Source: Sipunculus nudus
Taxonomy: Eukaryota; Annelida; Sipuncula; Golfingiida; Sipunculidae
Direction: 5' to 3'
Assembly: GCA_026874595.1 (NCBI GenBank)
Contig: CM049316.1
Span: 27,139,339 to 27,203,338 of the forward strand
Length of the DNA: 64,000 nucleotides
Shown: piece after piece, positions 47,312 to 60,190 of the stretch
Position numbering within the stretch: the stretch's first letter is position 1
How the letters are laid out: every line of letters begins with the position of its first letter
Translations under genes and position numbers: made by a program
Notes under the pieces: model-generated
What the model was told of the DNA's origin: nothing
Seen by the model: only the letters and a program-made list of their open reading frames with translations
Database searches by the model: none

Positions 47312-48518
47312 GTACACAACAGGAAACTCTACCTTATTCTTTCAGGTTTAGGAAGCCACAGCTATCTGATTATTTGGATCCTGACCAGGAAATGACAGTG
47401 GCTTTATATGAGAGATCATCAGACACTAATGCTTCTGGCATATCCCCAATCAGATCAGAAGCGCCAGACGAAAAGACAGCAGCATCGGGTGTACCAACAA
47501 CACAGGGCGAATCCATCGACTTGGTGTCAGGTGGCGCAACCAGACAGATGAGCACCCCGCCAAGAAAATACTTCCTTATTCACAATTCCTGGTCTAACAA
47601 AGTTTTGGACGTGAGAGAGGACGATCCAACCCCTGGTACCTACCTTATTATATATCGACTGAAAACACCCCTTTCTGACAACCAACTCTGGTACAAGGAT
47701 AAGAATGGCTACATCTGTTCTAAACTGACGGGCTTCTACATAGATACGTCGAGAGGTAGCGCATGTCAATTTCAATTATACCGCTTTTCAATTTCAATAT
47801 TGACATAACCTTTGATTAAGAAATTGAGCAAATTAAGCTTAGATTCATTATTTTGCCTTTCTCAAAACCAATAATTTCACGGACAGTCTGTCATTGTGTG
47901 CAGTTTTGCATGTGTATTAGCTTACATATATGTCGTCAAGTGTCCAATGCACCAGGACATATGTTGTTTTAATTTGGAGAATCATTATCTAATCCCTTTC
48001 CCACCGTTGCGTCTTTCACACCCACTGACTGCACTTATAGTCCGTTCTAAGTCGAATGAACAGCCGAACATATTAAAGGTAGTTCATTTCAGGGTGATGT
48101 GTTATGTTACAAATGCAAAGCATAACATTTTGGTTCGTATTTTAACTGTCCGTTTGAAATGGGCATATTTCTTATACAAAACAAATGATAGAATATTTCC
48201 TATATTTGTACACCTGCAAATATATAATTGCACATCATATTTTAATTTATAGAAATAAAAGAATCTTCATAAATGATTGAAAAAAATCCTGTAAATCTTG
48301 TTACAGATGGTTATGCACGCCTTAAACCAGGCGGGGAAGCAAATGTTAAGCAGCACTGGGTTTATCACGAAGACGACCGTACCATCAGGAATGAACACGA
48401 CAGGAACAAAGTACTAGACATCAGATGGAATATAAAGTGGAGCTGCAACAAGGTCATCGAGTATGACTTTCACGATGGAAGGAACCAAAAGTGGGAGCTC
48501 CGAAAAGTCGACATTTAG
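47312..48518 (+). CDS. Ricin-type beta-trefoil lectin-like protein, gene b
   Basis: Exons are 47312-47755 and 48307-48518, with a phase 1 GT-AG intron and TAG stop. If translation starts at ATG 47296, just inside the upstream 'intron', the product is 223 residues; otherwise a short upstream exon is missing (the acceptor 'aaattag' is at the place used in gene a). The leader is Ser/Thr/Pro/Glu-rich (to about residue 90). The trefoil (91-223) shows IHNSWSNKVLDV, QLW (130-132), QHW (169-171), NKVLDI and QKW (214-216), one QxW per subdomain. Such folds usually bind sugars. No signal peptide or membrane segment is visible. The open frame is intact, unlike its neighbour c. It lies at the right side of duplicated block A. 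Confidence 0.75.
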
Positions 48519-48589
48519 TGATTGGTCCTTTACCTAGAAGATGATGGACGACCCATTTCACTTACCCATGGGCTTTATAAGACATGTTA

Positions 48590-48595
48590 AATAAA
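48590..48595 (+). promoter_or_regulatory. Candidate polyadenylation signal of gene b
   Basis: AATAAA, 72 bases after the stop codon. The same position in pseudogene c also reads AATAAA (59528-59533), so it predates the duplication. Confidence 0.5.
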
Positions 48596-48627
48596 CGTAC
48601 AAACAACAACCTAAACATTTCTGATCA

Positions 48628-48630
<3 letters not shown>

Positions 48631-48676
<46 letters not shown>
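48631..48676 (+). repeat. (TA)n microsatellite
   Basis: Pure TA dinucleotides. Similar tracts occur at 50379-50439, 54402-54434 and 60049-60113; the last follows pseudogene c at the equivalent place. Confidence 0.85.
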
Positions 48677-48680
<4 letters not shown>

Positions 48681-48780
48681 GTAATTATATATATCACCCC
48701 CTATTCCATATGTCTTTTTATAAAGCAGTTAAGGGCGTTTCCAAAAATCAATTGTTAACCCCATTTTTGAATATATGTTA

Positions 48781-50377
48781 TTCATACAACAATAACAGGG
48801 CATTTACAACAACAAATATTTTTTGTTGAATGCTAGACATTTTATAATAAAAAAAATGAGTAAAAACGAAATGTGATGGTGTTTAATAGCACTTGCAATG
48901 AAATGTAATCTTGTTATTATATAACACGACACTGTACCGAGGAAAGGGTAGTTGGTACTCTGGTAGTAGTACTATAGATTGAAGTATGGTATACAGTGTC
49001 TGGTGTGTTTACTCAAATGTTTGATTATAAACCAGTGGGTCCAAGTAAAAAGATTATCTGATAGAAATATTTGTGAATAGAAATTTACTGGCTCTGCTGT
49101 GTTGAGAACATTATAAATAAGTATTATTCATTATGACTTATTTGACAGTATATGTTTATAATGCTGGTCAAATCCTTAATTGAGTTTAATTATATTCTGT
49201 CAAAAGCAGATTACATAACTTAGTCATTTTATTTCAAAGGAGATGTAAATCACCATACGAACTAAAAACTAGTCGCAATTGTCAATATATAATTGATTGA
49301 GTTTACCTTTAACTTGAGTCTTAAAAGAATTAATAATTAATTTTGATTTTTCATTATGCATTATTATAAAAAAAAATTTCAAAGAGTTACTGGTATATAG
49401 GTACATACGACTGCTTCTTGCTTGGCTTTTTTTAAGATTTACTTTAAGGATTAATACTGTTGTACATATATATCCAAAATGCAAGCCTGATTTATTCTGT
49501 AGGTTCTGTTTAAAGCAGTCCATATATTTATATTAGTATTATACACTGGATATACATTTTCTTATGAGAATTTGAATATTTAATGAGAGACCAGATAACC
49601 ACCATAACAAAACTAATAAGGTTTGTATTATTGGTTTTGTTTTGTTTAACGTAACTGGTCAGGTATAGGTAAAAATGTAATATACATTTGAAGTAAAATT
49701 TTTCAATAGGTTAGCGTAGACGAATACATGATGCGTGACACATGTGTGTATATGTATGTATTTTGTAAGTATGTTTATATAGTGATGTTTGTCAAACATA
49801 TGCTATGTTTAATTTGTCTGTTTGTATATTGTATGCCAAATTAAAAAAGATAAAGATAGTGTACATTTTTGGCCTCAGGTCATAAATTTATTTATATTTG
49901 CATAAAAATGAATAATACCACAATGAGGTAAGGGTTTATCACGAATATTGTTTACGACCTTTGTTTTGATGGACGTCACTTACTACGATTGATGCTATGA
50001 AACCATATTATACATAATGTTTTTCAGATCCTTTCCCTTATCAAGTTATTGTAGCAGTGCAAATGTTAATTTGACTTTTTTTTTTATCATACATGGTATC
50101 TGTAATTGGAGTTTCTATAGAACATAAAAACATTAAATAAGTAACCAGAAGGCTATTGTTAGAATATTATTAGAATAAGTAAACTGTCGATTAGTGTCTT
50201 GAGACAATTGGTAATTTGTTTACATTGTAATAAAGTATCATTATAAATGTAACAACACGGAGTGAGTAATTGGCACTTCAAAATTACTTCTCTTTGAGTT
50301 GTGTTTGAAGACATATATCAGGTTCATATTACATTATACTATTAGATAATCCTGTTCAGATACCTACTTCAGGTAGA

Positions 50378-50442
<65 letters not shown>

Positions 50443-52698
50443 TGGTTCTAGTATATCCTAGCACTAATAATCGTAGTGCTATAAATTAAAATAATTCATT
50501 CCTGTCTTGATTGTGCCTGAAGACATTTATTTGATCGATATTATAATAAACTTTTATAAAATGCAGGTCAAATCCTTTCTTCAAAGCATTTTCTGATGAA
50601 CGCAGAGTATATAATTATTGGCACCTGTATATCATACTTATTTGGTTTATAACATGATATATTGCTATACAATGCTGGTTAGATCACTATTCAAGTTATG
50701 AGGAAAGCAGAGTATATGTAAATTGGTATCGGTATATCTTAAAGAACATATAGAGTTTTATTAGGTTTTTAATATTGAATAAGAAATTAGGTAGCCATTG
50801 TAAAATATATAAGATGTGAACATGAAGGTGTAATGCATTGAAAAAAGTAAAAAATTTAGTGTGGATTTGTTATAGATACCCTAAACAAATAGAGCAAGGG
50901 AGTAATAGTGTATCGATATTACTGTTTAATGACTAATTAGTGTCAATAACCTATTTATATTTGCCAAATAATTTAATATATTTTTATGAAAGTAGATTAG
51001 CCAGATGCCCAATTCAGTAAAAAGATATTTTGTTCCTAAAGGAAAGCTTTAAATTAGTATATCCTTTAATAGATATATATCTCTGCGAAAATTTGAACAT
51101 AAAATGAGCAACCAGGGAGTCATGGTATAAATCTTGTTAGATTGTGCATATATAAAACTTATGGCTGATAGGTGTGATACTTGCTCTGATTCATATTAGA
51201 AATTATAAACATAACAACACTAATGTTAGTTGAGTATGTATAAGCGTTACTGCTTACTGCCCCTTTTTTGTGTTAGAAGACACGTTTTTTGTAAGTAAAC
51301 CAAATTCAAATTCAAATTATGTATTGAGGAGACAAGTGTAAAATACAAAAATTTAACTGAACCCAGTTTAGGCTTACGCTATTTGAGAAATAAGATACAG
51401 ATGCCAAACCGAAATAAGCACAATGAACACTGTGGTATATTAGCTTCTTGATATAACTGAGATTCAAATTTCAGCTGAGACTGCGTTAATGTAGTATGGC
51501 AATTATGGTATGACATCAAGTATGAAACATACTGTCTGCTTAAAATAAGTCAGATGGCACTAGGAAATAGAACTTTTATGTGTCAGGTATATTACTTCTT
51601 TGTTGGAAGACGGGCAATTCAATGAGCAAAGAAACCTCATGTTATTATGTTTATGAGAACAAAGTTGTAATCTTACTGGATGCAGACATTTTCCTTGTTT
51701 AAAGCAGACTGATTCTGTGTCATTAAGAGCAGTATTTATCTTAACTAGGAGAAGGCAAAGGCGGTAAATTTTTGTAAGATTTCACATTTAATATATAATC
51801 ATGGCGACTGTGCATACAGCAGGCTCGTATTAGCCTATACGAGAGTGAAGAAGGAGTAATAGAGAGCCACATTAAGCTTTTGTTATTTTATGTAGCACTA
51901 GGGTTGTGTTGTTTTGCTGTTGCGATGGTACAAGTCGGTCTTCCGTTTGTTGCGCTATTTACATCACCCATACCACCTTACTGAAGGTAGGAACCGGAAT
52001 TACTTAATTCTAGTTCGTTTTGAAATAGATTATCAATTATTAAAGCAGCACTATCATAGCCAAGCCTGCACATAATACTATATTAGGGTAACTTGTATAA
52101 GAATTTGAATTCAACAAGAGTTCTTTTTATGAGAAGAAAGGTAAATAAATTAGATAGCAAACTGCAGAAGTTTCAAATATAAAGAAATTCAACATATAAC
52201 ATATTCAATATAAATATTCACACACAAAATAAATATTATTTATTTCAAGGGAACTGTTATTTGTCAGCAAATCTTAATTTAGTTATTGGGGTAGCTTAAA
52301 TTTATAGATATTAACCTTGTATATAATTTTAATATACGATTCGACTAACCTTGCTGATAAAGGCTAATTTAAAACACCTAATAATATTAAAAAATCATTT
52401 ACCTCTTGGAAAATATAATTTTATAATAAAAATTGAAAAGAAGTCAGCTGGAACGCTGGTCATATTTGCACACTGATCTGGTGAACCAGAACTTTGAAGG
52501 GGAGACAGCACAAAAATGTATTAAATCAAACTATTATGTAAATGTTATATTGGAAAATAGATACTTTTGCTGTCACCCATTTATATTTAGTGTTCTTTGT
52601 ATTATATATCATGTCCATTATTTAAATTTCAACTCAAATTCAATGAAGTTTCAGAAAACTTATGAAGAGTCAAAGTTCAATAGTACATGTAGATTCGC
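48781..52698. other. Gene-poor AT-rich stretch
   Basis: No supported gene over 3.9 kb. It contains the (TA)n tract at 50379-50439 and several loosely repeated phrases ('gcaggtcaaatcc', 'agagtatataa', 'ggtatatc') around 49140-51100 that suggest an old, decayed low-copy tandem repeat. Confidence 0.35.
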
Positions 52699-53945
52699 TT
52701 TCTGGAGATCTCGGACCTCTGACATCTCGGCCAACATGAAGTCGGACCACTGCGTACAATCTCGGACCGCTGGGCCGACGATCTCCGACCACATTCCGTA
52801 CCATCTCGAACAACTATATCGGACCCGTTCAGACCTCGATCGGACTCATTATGTCTTTGTCAAATGTATTTGTTCTGTCTTCAAACCATGTTAGAGCTAA
52901 TTGTTAAAATAAGAAAAATCCTTGCTTGCTGCACACATAACTATTGCCTCTCTCTCATTCTCTCCATCATTAATCATTCGCTACATATCGTCTGCCAGAT
53001 TTTTATGTATAAATGTAATTCTAAAGATCGCGTATTAAAGTATTCGAGTGATAATGAATGAAAGAATGAAAGAAAGATTAAATGAAAGACTGTATAATGA
53101 AAGAGTGAATGAAAGAAAGACAGAATTAATGAGAGATTTGATGAAAGAAAGATTTTGATGAAAGGCGCTGTTTGTTATGACCTCGTATCCTGAATTGCAA
53201 CACCAGAGGGGAGCACTGTATTTTTGTCCAATCAGATGAGACCTTGTGCTGGAAGACAAAGCCAAGCGAGGAATACACAGAGCCAATCACATTCATTTCT
53301 TTTTGAGTGACAGCTCATCCCCCAGCGTAACCGTCTGAAAAGGCCACAGGCTCAGAGAGAATTGCCCCTGACGTGGTTTGCTTAGGGCCTTGGGCACATA
53401 GGATGCTCGGCCGGTGAGCTGTAATTCAAACGAAACGTAACAACAAAGGCTGCGTGCACACCTCGCTTGCTGGTTTCAGTTCTGCAGACAACAGATACAT
53501 GGCTACGCTAACACAGTCATAATGTCATAGTCGAATCGGTCGATGATGCGAGAATGCAGAGGGGGCAATTTAAATTCGACCGGAAACTCAGTAAGCGGCG
53601 CTTGAAGCGCAGCAATGGGCGCGGCCAGGATGGCTGTCGAGTGTTTGTTTATTGGCATCTGATTGGCTGCTTGTCACATCATATGCACGTTTATTTCAGT
53701 GGAAAACGAACCGCCATCTGGTGTCTAAATATATCATAAACGGTCAAAGCTGGCAGCGTGAAAATAGGTTGCTTCTTTAGAAGTGCAAGATTTCCTCTGC
53801 CTCGGATGCGTAAGTTGCCCGATCACAAAGTGGTCCGAGATCGTGTGGCCAGATACAAAGTGGTCCAAGATCGTAATTGTCCGATCTGAAATGGTCCGAC
53901 TTCGTATGGGCCGAGATGTGAAAGGTCCGAGGTCTCCAGGTACCA
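52699..53945. mobile_element. Terminal-inverted-repeat DNA transposon (MULE-like, non-autonomous)
   Basis: The left end (52702 onward) CTGGAGATCTCGGACCTCTG and the reverse complement of the right end (53939 backward) CTGGAGACCTCGGACCTTTC continue to match for about 50 bp. Inside each end the word TCGGACC recurs about every 20-30 bp. The flanks TAGATTCGC (52690-52698) and TAGATTCAC (53946-53954) agree at 8 of 9 bases and could be a 9-bp target duplication, the length typical of Mutator-like elements. The interior has an imperfect (GAAA/GAAT)n tract (53045-53160) and no transposase. A related block lies inverted at 33005-33450. Confidence 0.6.
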
Positions 53946-53954
53946 TAGATTCAC

Positions 53955-54398
53955 CATTATTTCAGATTACAGGAAAACAATCACATAAAAGGAGAGGTCC
54001 GGATATATAGTTTTAATGTATGAGGCCTTAGAACTTCTTTAAAAAAGAAGAGCTATCTTAAGTCTCCGACGATTATAGCACTAGGTAGGACCACCACTTA
54101 ATTATTTTAATACTGGAATCCGGGAAACCCAAACATTACAAGCCTAATCTATGTTTTATATTTCATATGTTAAATTCACCATTATCTTTCCATGTGGGCA
54201 CCCTTGGGACAGGGCCAAACTATCCACCTTATTGTGGACAGAGTTGCCTGCAATATTGAGGTACTAGCTGCTGCATTCAGTGCTGACACCTCCTTTGAAA
54301 TGTTACTCTAGTTGTTCCTGTTTTAAGAGTGACCCATTAACTTAATGCATTTACTCTCTCCCTGTTTTTAACACAAAGGTTAATTTAAGTAAAAATTG

Positions 54399-54436
<38 letters not shown>

Positions 54437-55509
54437 CAATCTGCCCAATGTGTTTGTATTATAACATATAGCGATGATATTACCCTATAAGCATTGGTCC
54501 TGTTATTTGAATCATTCTATTATTTTGATAAGTTTCCTAATTTATCCTTATATAAAGCATAGTGTTCTAAAATTTTCTCTAAGACGAACCACTCTCAGCA
54601 ACTGTTTATAGCCTTATTTACAGGTACATTTTTAGGGCTATGCTAAACCTTTGATTTTAAGTTTGGGGTTACTTTTTTATAAGTGGACAGTAACAGCGAA
54701 TATGACACAAACAGTATGTAAATGACCAGTGTCTGGTGATCATTAAGTGCACCTGCATAGTAAACACTGTACTGGTTTGGGGGAACTTATTCTGTTACCT
54801 TTATCTCAAAGCACCAAGTAATTGAATGAATTTGAAGGGCGTCTACTCATTGTATTAACTTTTGCATTTTCTTTGCTTCGCTGACATAAGAAATTCCAGT
54901 GACTGTCAGATCAAAGTATGACTATGAGTCCAAAAAGAATGGCTACGGAGTGTTGCATGTACTACTGGCTATAAACCATATGAGAAACAGCCACCTCGGC
55001 TGAGGTTTGACCAGAGCATGTGCAGGCACATAAGTCTTATTAGTATGCATGTATCTCATGCCTGGCCTTGAGTCAAGAAGGTTGTGATTTTGATTTTGCA
55101 ATAACACAACAAAGATGAGCAAAAGTCTCTGTACTTTGATCATAGGTATGATCACTGTCATTACTAGTTCAAACATAACTATTTCATAATCGATGCTAAT
55201 TCAGACTGCTAATAAATAAAAGTTCACAACAAATAAAGCTCCGAAAGTTTAAATGGGAAGATTCTTCATCTCGGAAAAATTAAGTGTCCACATTAGCTGG
55301 AGAAAAGTGCCCTCTTTACAGAATATAGAGGTGCCCACACTAGCTAAACAATAAAGAAAAGAACAAAAGGAATATAAAAAAAGTGCCTATTATATAGAGG
55401 TGCCCACTTTATAGGGTTGCCCACTTTATGGAGGTGCCCACTAAGAGATGTCCGCCTATACCTGTTTTGATTGTCTCTGCAGATAATTTGTGTACGAAAC
55501 TGGGGCTTC
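53955..55509. other. Intergenic stretch before duplicated block B
   Basis: No gene seen. It has a (TA)n tract at 54402-54434 and a 'gtgcccac(t/a)' phrase repeated five times between about 55318 and 55442 (a short degenerate 15-20 bp minisatellite). Confidence 0.35.
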
Positions 55510-55950
55510 GAATCAGTGTTACATGTGAAAAGACAACAACACTGATGTGGACTAATACTAACTGTCAGGGGCATGCGTAGACTCAAAAAATGTTGGAAAC
55601 ATGGCTTTTTTGCCGCTCTTGAGATTTGTCTCACGGTCGTTTGGGCCTGTAAAATATTTAGGTTGGTTAGTTAATTATATATCAAATAAAGGTCCAACAG
55701 AAGACCCTATCTTTTTTCGTTCGTTTTAATCCAGACCCATGACTGTAAAATTCAATTCGAAACATGAATATATACTGTCTTGATAAAAAAAATTCTTTTC
55801 GTCGGGTACATCGCAGTATTATAAATATTTGGTCCTAGGAATGACGAAATTCATCTTAGATTGGCAATATGCTAAGAATTTTGAATGGATTGGTTTGGTT
55901 TTCACATTATTGGTTTGTGAACTCACTTTTAATGGAAGCTTCATAAAGTC

Positions 55951-56895
55951 CTAGGGAGCTACCATGGTTAATCGACAGCAAATCAAACAAACGGCGTCGT
56001 CATTGGATTCGATACCAATACCATACAGCAAATAGAAATTGAATAGGCACACGTGTACCAACACAATCAGTTCATCATAACTAGTATAGTGCGATATTAT
56101 CAGACCCCTTCTGAAAGTGTAGAAGCCAGGTAATTATATTCCGAAAATGCATTCCTACGTAAAACAACGTGATCAGCATCAGAATCTTTGGAAATTTGCT
56201 CTGCTTTAATGTTCTACGATTTTTCGCAATGTTCAAGTTGGCAAGATGACTTGAAGATCTTGAAATTGCTCTTATAGTCAACAAAGAGAAAATGGATATG
56301 GCGAAACCGAATATAAATGTACGGGGAAGTACGTATGAAGTACAGGGAAGCATAGCTATATTAACAATGCATCCATAGTCCTTACTTTTTTTCTCTAACA
56401 AAGACTATTACTCCAAATGCAATTTCAAAACACCAAGGGGCAGACACAATTGCTAAGAGAACAAACCGTTCGAAAACACGCTAACTATAGCATTTTTAGT
56501 GAGTGCGCAACAGACAAATATTTTTGTACTGCTATAATCAAAATAAGTAACCGTAATACAAATAAAGAGTTTCTTCAAGGGTCAATCTTATGGCGCATGC
56601 CCACTTATTAAATCCAGCGAAACGAATCCTAATAGACATAAAAAATATGATATCAGAAGCCGTCAGATAGATCGAAAGAAATCCATGCACACTTTTCTTG
56701 TCTATTTGGAGCTCAGCATTACAAAAATAACGAACAAGTTCCCGCACAGCCAAAGATAAATGATGCATGACGAAACTGGCTGAACATATTTTGTAGATGC
56801 GGATATAAGACATTAGTATTTCCTCCCTCTTCACATGTGCTGTTTGAACAATTTCCACTTGAAATATTGTGGGTTCAATTGTTTTACTATAGATA
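55951..56895 (-). pseudogene. Class A G-protein-coupled receptor pseudogene, copy 2
   Basis: Minus-strand relic matching 37150-38122. The start ATG of copy 1 is ATA here. TM1 (ASFIFGCAG.. then a frame change) is damaged. TM2 keeps YLTASD with the conserved Asp. A continuous frame (56401-56081) covers TM5 (FIFGFAISIFSLLTI), the third loop and TM6 (KILMLITLFYVGMHF). TM7 follows in another frame as HVCLFNFYLLYGIGIES, and the relic stops at TAG (55953-55951). Lesions differ from those in copy 1, so each copy kept parts the other lost. Confidence 0.65.
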
Positions 56896-57599
56896 TTACT
56901 CTTTTTTATTACAATGTCAATGGACTTTCAAAGCCAGTCATCATTTGCTCGGTTATAACTTCTCTTTTTTAGGCCCTGTGGGGGTGCATTTGCTAGGTTT
57001 GTCTATTGCTATTCTCAGATTTATATACTTCCTGCTCAAATCAATGCATCATGTGTCTTTAACCTGCTGTTAGGTCCGTATTTTTAATTAATTCCCCAAA
57101 TACAGTAATTTATAAAAAATGTGATATGCATCCTGCTCTAATAAAAATGCATTGTCCTCTTATGTTTACTTAAATAATTTAAATATAATATCTACTGTCC
57201 CATTCATAATGTGCTTCATTTGTTCTGAAAAATTATTGATTTTAAATTAAGATAAATGTAAGGTTAACGACTTACAGTATATTATTCTTTCTCTCTATCT
57301 CTGGTCATAATATTTGTGAATATCTAAACCTTTAAGCGACCTGTTTTTTCTTAGTTAAAGGGTACCTGTAACATATAAAGATATCAGTTATTTGTATACA
57401 TAATTAAATATTTGTAACTAAAATGTCCTTGAACTCTACAAGTATCGCGAGCAATGTCGCTTTACTTTCTGGGATCAGAATGGTATGTTTCACACATGTA
57501 TTTCTTTATATTATTCTATATATCTTTATTTACATCATTGTTAACTGTTCTTTTTACAAATGGGAGTAAAATTTAGTGTAAATAAAATAAGTTTATAAG

Positions 57600-57743
57600 T
57601 GTAAAGTTTCAAATTTAAAATTATTCTGGGGGGGGGGGGGGGTACTTACAAGTCCCATAGCACGGAGGATGGCCGGACGGCACGACGACGGACAAAGACT
57701 ATTGCTATAGCTCAGATGACTTTAAGTCAGCTATGCTAAAAAA
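57600..57743 (-). mobile_element. Left end of a GTCCG-type element, reverse orientation
   Basis: The reverse complement begins TTTTTTAGCATAGCTGAC, then 'gtcatctgagctatagcaatagtctttgtccgtcgtcgtgccgtccgg', the family's left end. It abuts a G-run (57627-57641) and a few bases of the monomer ('tattctggggg...tacttacaagtcccatagcacgg'). Most of the element is deleted. It lies at the place in block B that corresponds to 45440-46470 in block A. Confidence 0.65.
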
Positions 57744-58311
57744 TATAACGACAATTATTTGAAACCAGCTTCTTCATCTGTTTTACATTAAAATTAATCA
57801 TGTGGCTGTTTTATAAATGTAAATTCTTTAAATTAAGGTAGAACTGACACTACAACGACCAATCACTAACTTACGATATACATAACTTGTGGAAGAGCAA
57901 ATGAACTAAATGAAAATGAGATTACACCATATCCACATATTTTTTTTTCCTGATGCACTCTGCATCCGTTTTTATAAGGCTAAGTCTGTATAATCATATA
58001 TCAATCCATTTTCTTGCAGATAGATTGACGAAAAGAAATCGTAGAATGATTCTGAAACCGACGAATGAAGATCTGAAAGTGAATTCTGATTTAACTACAG
58101 GAATTCCAACAGAAACTGTATAGTAGTACTGATATGCATCTGTCTTCAAACAATTAAAAATTCAGTATACAAAAAGGAATTATTCAATACTTTTCCGTCT
58201 CATGTAGTTTTTTTACTCCACATAATCACATATTTATTGCACATCGTGGCAACCTGTAGGTGTCAAATTAATAGAGTGCATTAATCTGAGATAAATTGTT
58301 ATTTAAATCAG

Positions 58312-59456
58312 GTACACAGCAGGAACTCTGCCTAATTCTTCCAGGTTTAGAAGTACACAACTATCTGATTATTTGGATCCTGACCAGGAAATGACAGTGG
58401 CTTTATATGAAAGATCATCAGACACTAATTCTTCTGGTATATCCCTAATCATATCAGAAGCGCCAGACGAAGGGGCAGCAATAACGGGTGTCACAACAAC
58501 ACAGGGCGAATCTCTCGACATGTCAGGTGGCGCAACTTCGTGATTCACAATTCTTGGTCTAACAAAGTTCTGGACGTAAGAGAGGACGTTCAAACCCCTG
58601 GTACCTACCTTATTATATATCGACTGAAAACGCCCTTTTCTGACAATTAACTGTGGTACAAGGATGAGAATGGCTATATCGGTTTAAAACTGACGGGCTT
58701 CTACATGGATACGTCGAAAGGTAGCGCAATGAATGGCAATCATACAGCTTATTTCAATATTAATATAACTTTAATATGATAAAGAAATGATGCCAACTGC
58801 TGCTTGGTTCAGTATTTCGCCTTACCAACAGCCAATCATCTGACCTAAGTCTGTCATTATGTGCAGTGTTGTATTTTTATCTATTTTTATTTTTGCAACG
58901 ACCGAATATATGATTTCTGATGGGGCTCATAGACTAAGATGTGTATAAGCTTCCAAATACACTTCGCAAATTGCCCAATGTACCAGGAAACATGTTGTTT
59001 TGATTTTGGCGAATCATTATCTAGGCCCATCCCAAACGTTGCCTCATTCACACTCTGCACCTATCAGTCGATTGAATAGTTTCAGATTGTACCTGTCCGT
59101 TTGAAAAGTACATTTTTCTAATACGAAGCAAATGATAGAATATTCTGAAAACCTTGCACACTTATAAAATATTTCTTGGGCATTATATTTTTATTTATAG
59201 AAATAAACGATTACCCATAATTGATAAAACAGTCTTGAACGTCTTTTAATAGATGGTTGTGCCCGCCTTAAGCCACGTGGGGAAGCCAATGTTAAGCAGC
59301 GCTGGTTTTATCATGAGGACGATCGTACCATTAGGAATGAACACGACAAGAACAGACATCAGATGAGATATAAAGTGGAACTGCAACAAGGTTATCGAGT
59401 ATGACTTTCACGATGGAAGGAATCAGAAGTGGGAGCTCCGAAAAGTCGATATTTAG
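58312..59456 (+). pseudogene. Beta-trefoil lectin-like pseudogene c
   Basis: Collinear with gene b (58312-58720 and 59253-59456 match its exons). Lesions seen: a 1-bp loss near the start of the first exon, loss of about 28 bp at the leader-trefoil junction (near 58535), the Gln codon of the QLW box changed to TAA, and loss of about 8 bp in the NKVLDI region of the second exon. The splice sites and poly(A) signal are still recognisable, so the gene probably died after duplication. Confidence 0.75.
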
Positions 59457-60047
59457 TGATTGATCCTTTCCCTGGAAGACGACAGATGACACATTTCAAT
59501 TACCCAATTGCTTTACAAGACATATCAAATAAAGACATAACCAAATAAGACATACCCAAATCCTACGTGTACAGACATATCCATGTTACAACTAAAATAT
59601 AGGTAAACAAACAAGTATTTTGGAAACATTGAACATTTTTCGTATTTAATGTAATTATCATATTATTATATATTCCCATTATATGAAATTATGTTTAAAG
59701 CGAAAGGAAAGCCTCAGTTATCAGCACAGTGTTAACACCACTGACGGGTTCGTTTGAGGCAGACAATAATGGTAACAGGTTGCTACAAGTTCCTAAAGCC
59801 TGAAATTCGCGGGTGTTCCATCGTAGGCTTTGACCCACAGAACCGAGAACCATTCATGTTATTTAGAATGAACTAAACTTAGTTTTTTTTTCAGGCATTT
59901 TATTACCAATTAGTTTCTTACAACATGCTCAGAGCGTGTTGCACTGTTCAGATGATAAAGCCTAATCATTAGAAATGCTCTGGTCAGCCATTAAGCACTC
60001 TGCCATCAGTTTTTGAAAAAAAAGGCTATATATAACCGTATATATAC

Positions 60048-60116
<69 letters not shown>

Positions 60117-60190
60117 TGCCCAATGCCCTTTTCTAATGTATGTCATTTTATAAAGCAATCAGAAGGAATTTTCAAGGACAATCATTTGTT

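Larger units (their letters stand above)
36690..48780 (+). repeat. Duplicated block A (GPCR relic + trefoil gene b), interrupted by 1.95-kb triplication
   Basis: Collinear with 55510-60190 in the same orientation. Matching pieces are about 36690-38340 with 55510-57230; 44815-45130 with 57265-57500; 46480-48600 with 57780-59560; and about 48690-48780 with 60117-60190. The inserted 38825-44666 has no counterpart in block B, so it arose after the duplication or was lost there. 45440-46470 is also mostly missing from block B. Identity by eye is about 75-85%, so the duplication is not recent. Confidence 0.75.
55510..60190 (+). repeat. Duplicated block B (GPCR relic + trefoil pseudogene c)
   Basis: Direct-orientation partner of 36690-48780, opening with 'tgtgaaaagacaacaacactgatgtgga' and closing after the (TA)n tract with 'ttttataaagcaatcagaagg'. 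It is shorter because it lacks the triplicated units and most of the element monomers. Both genes in this copy are broken. Confidence 0.75.
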
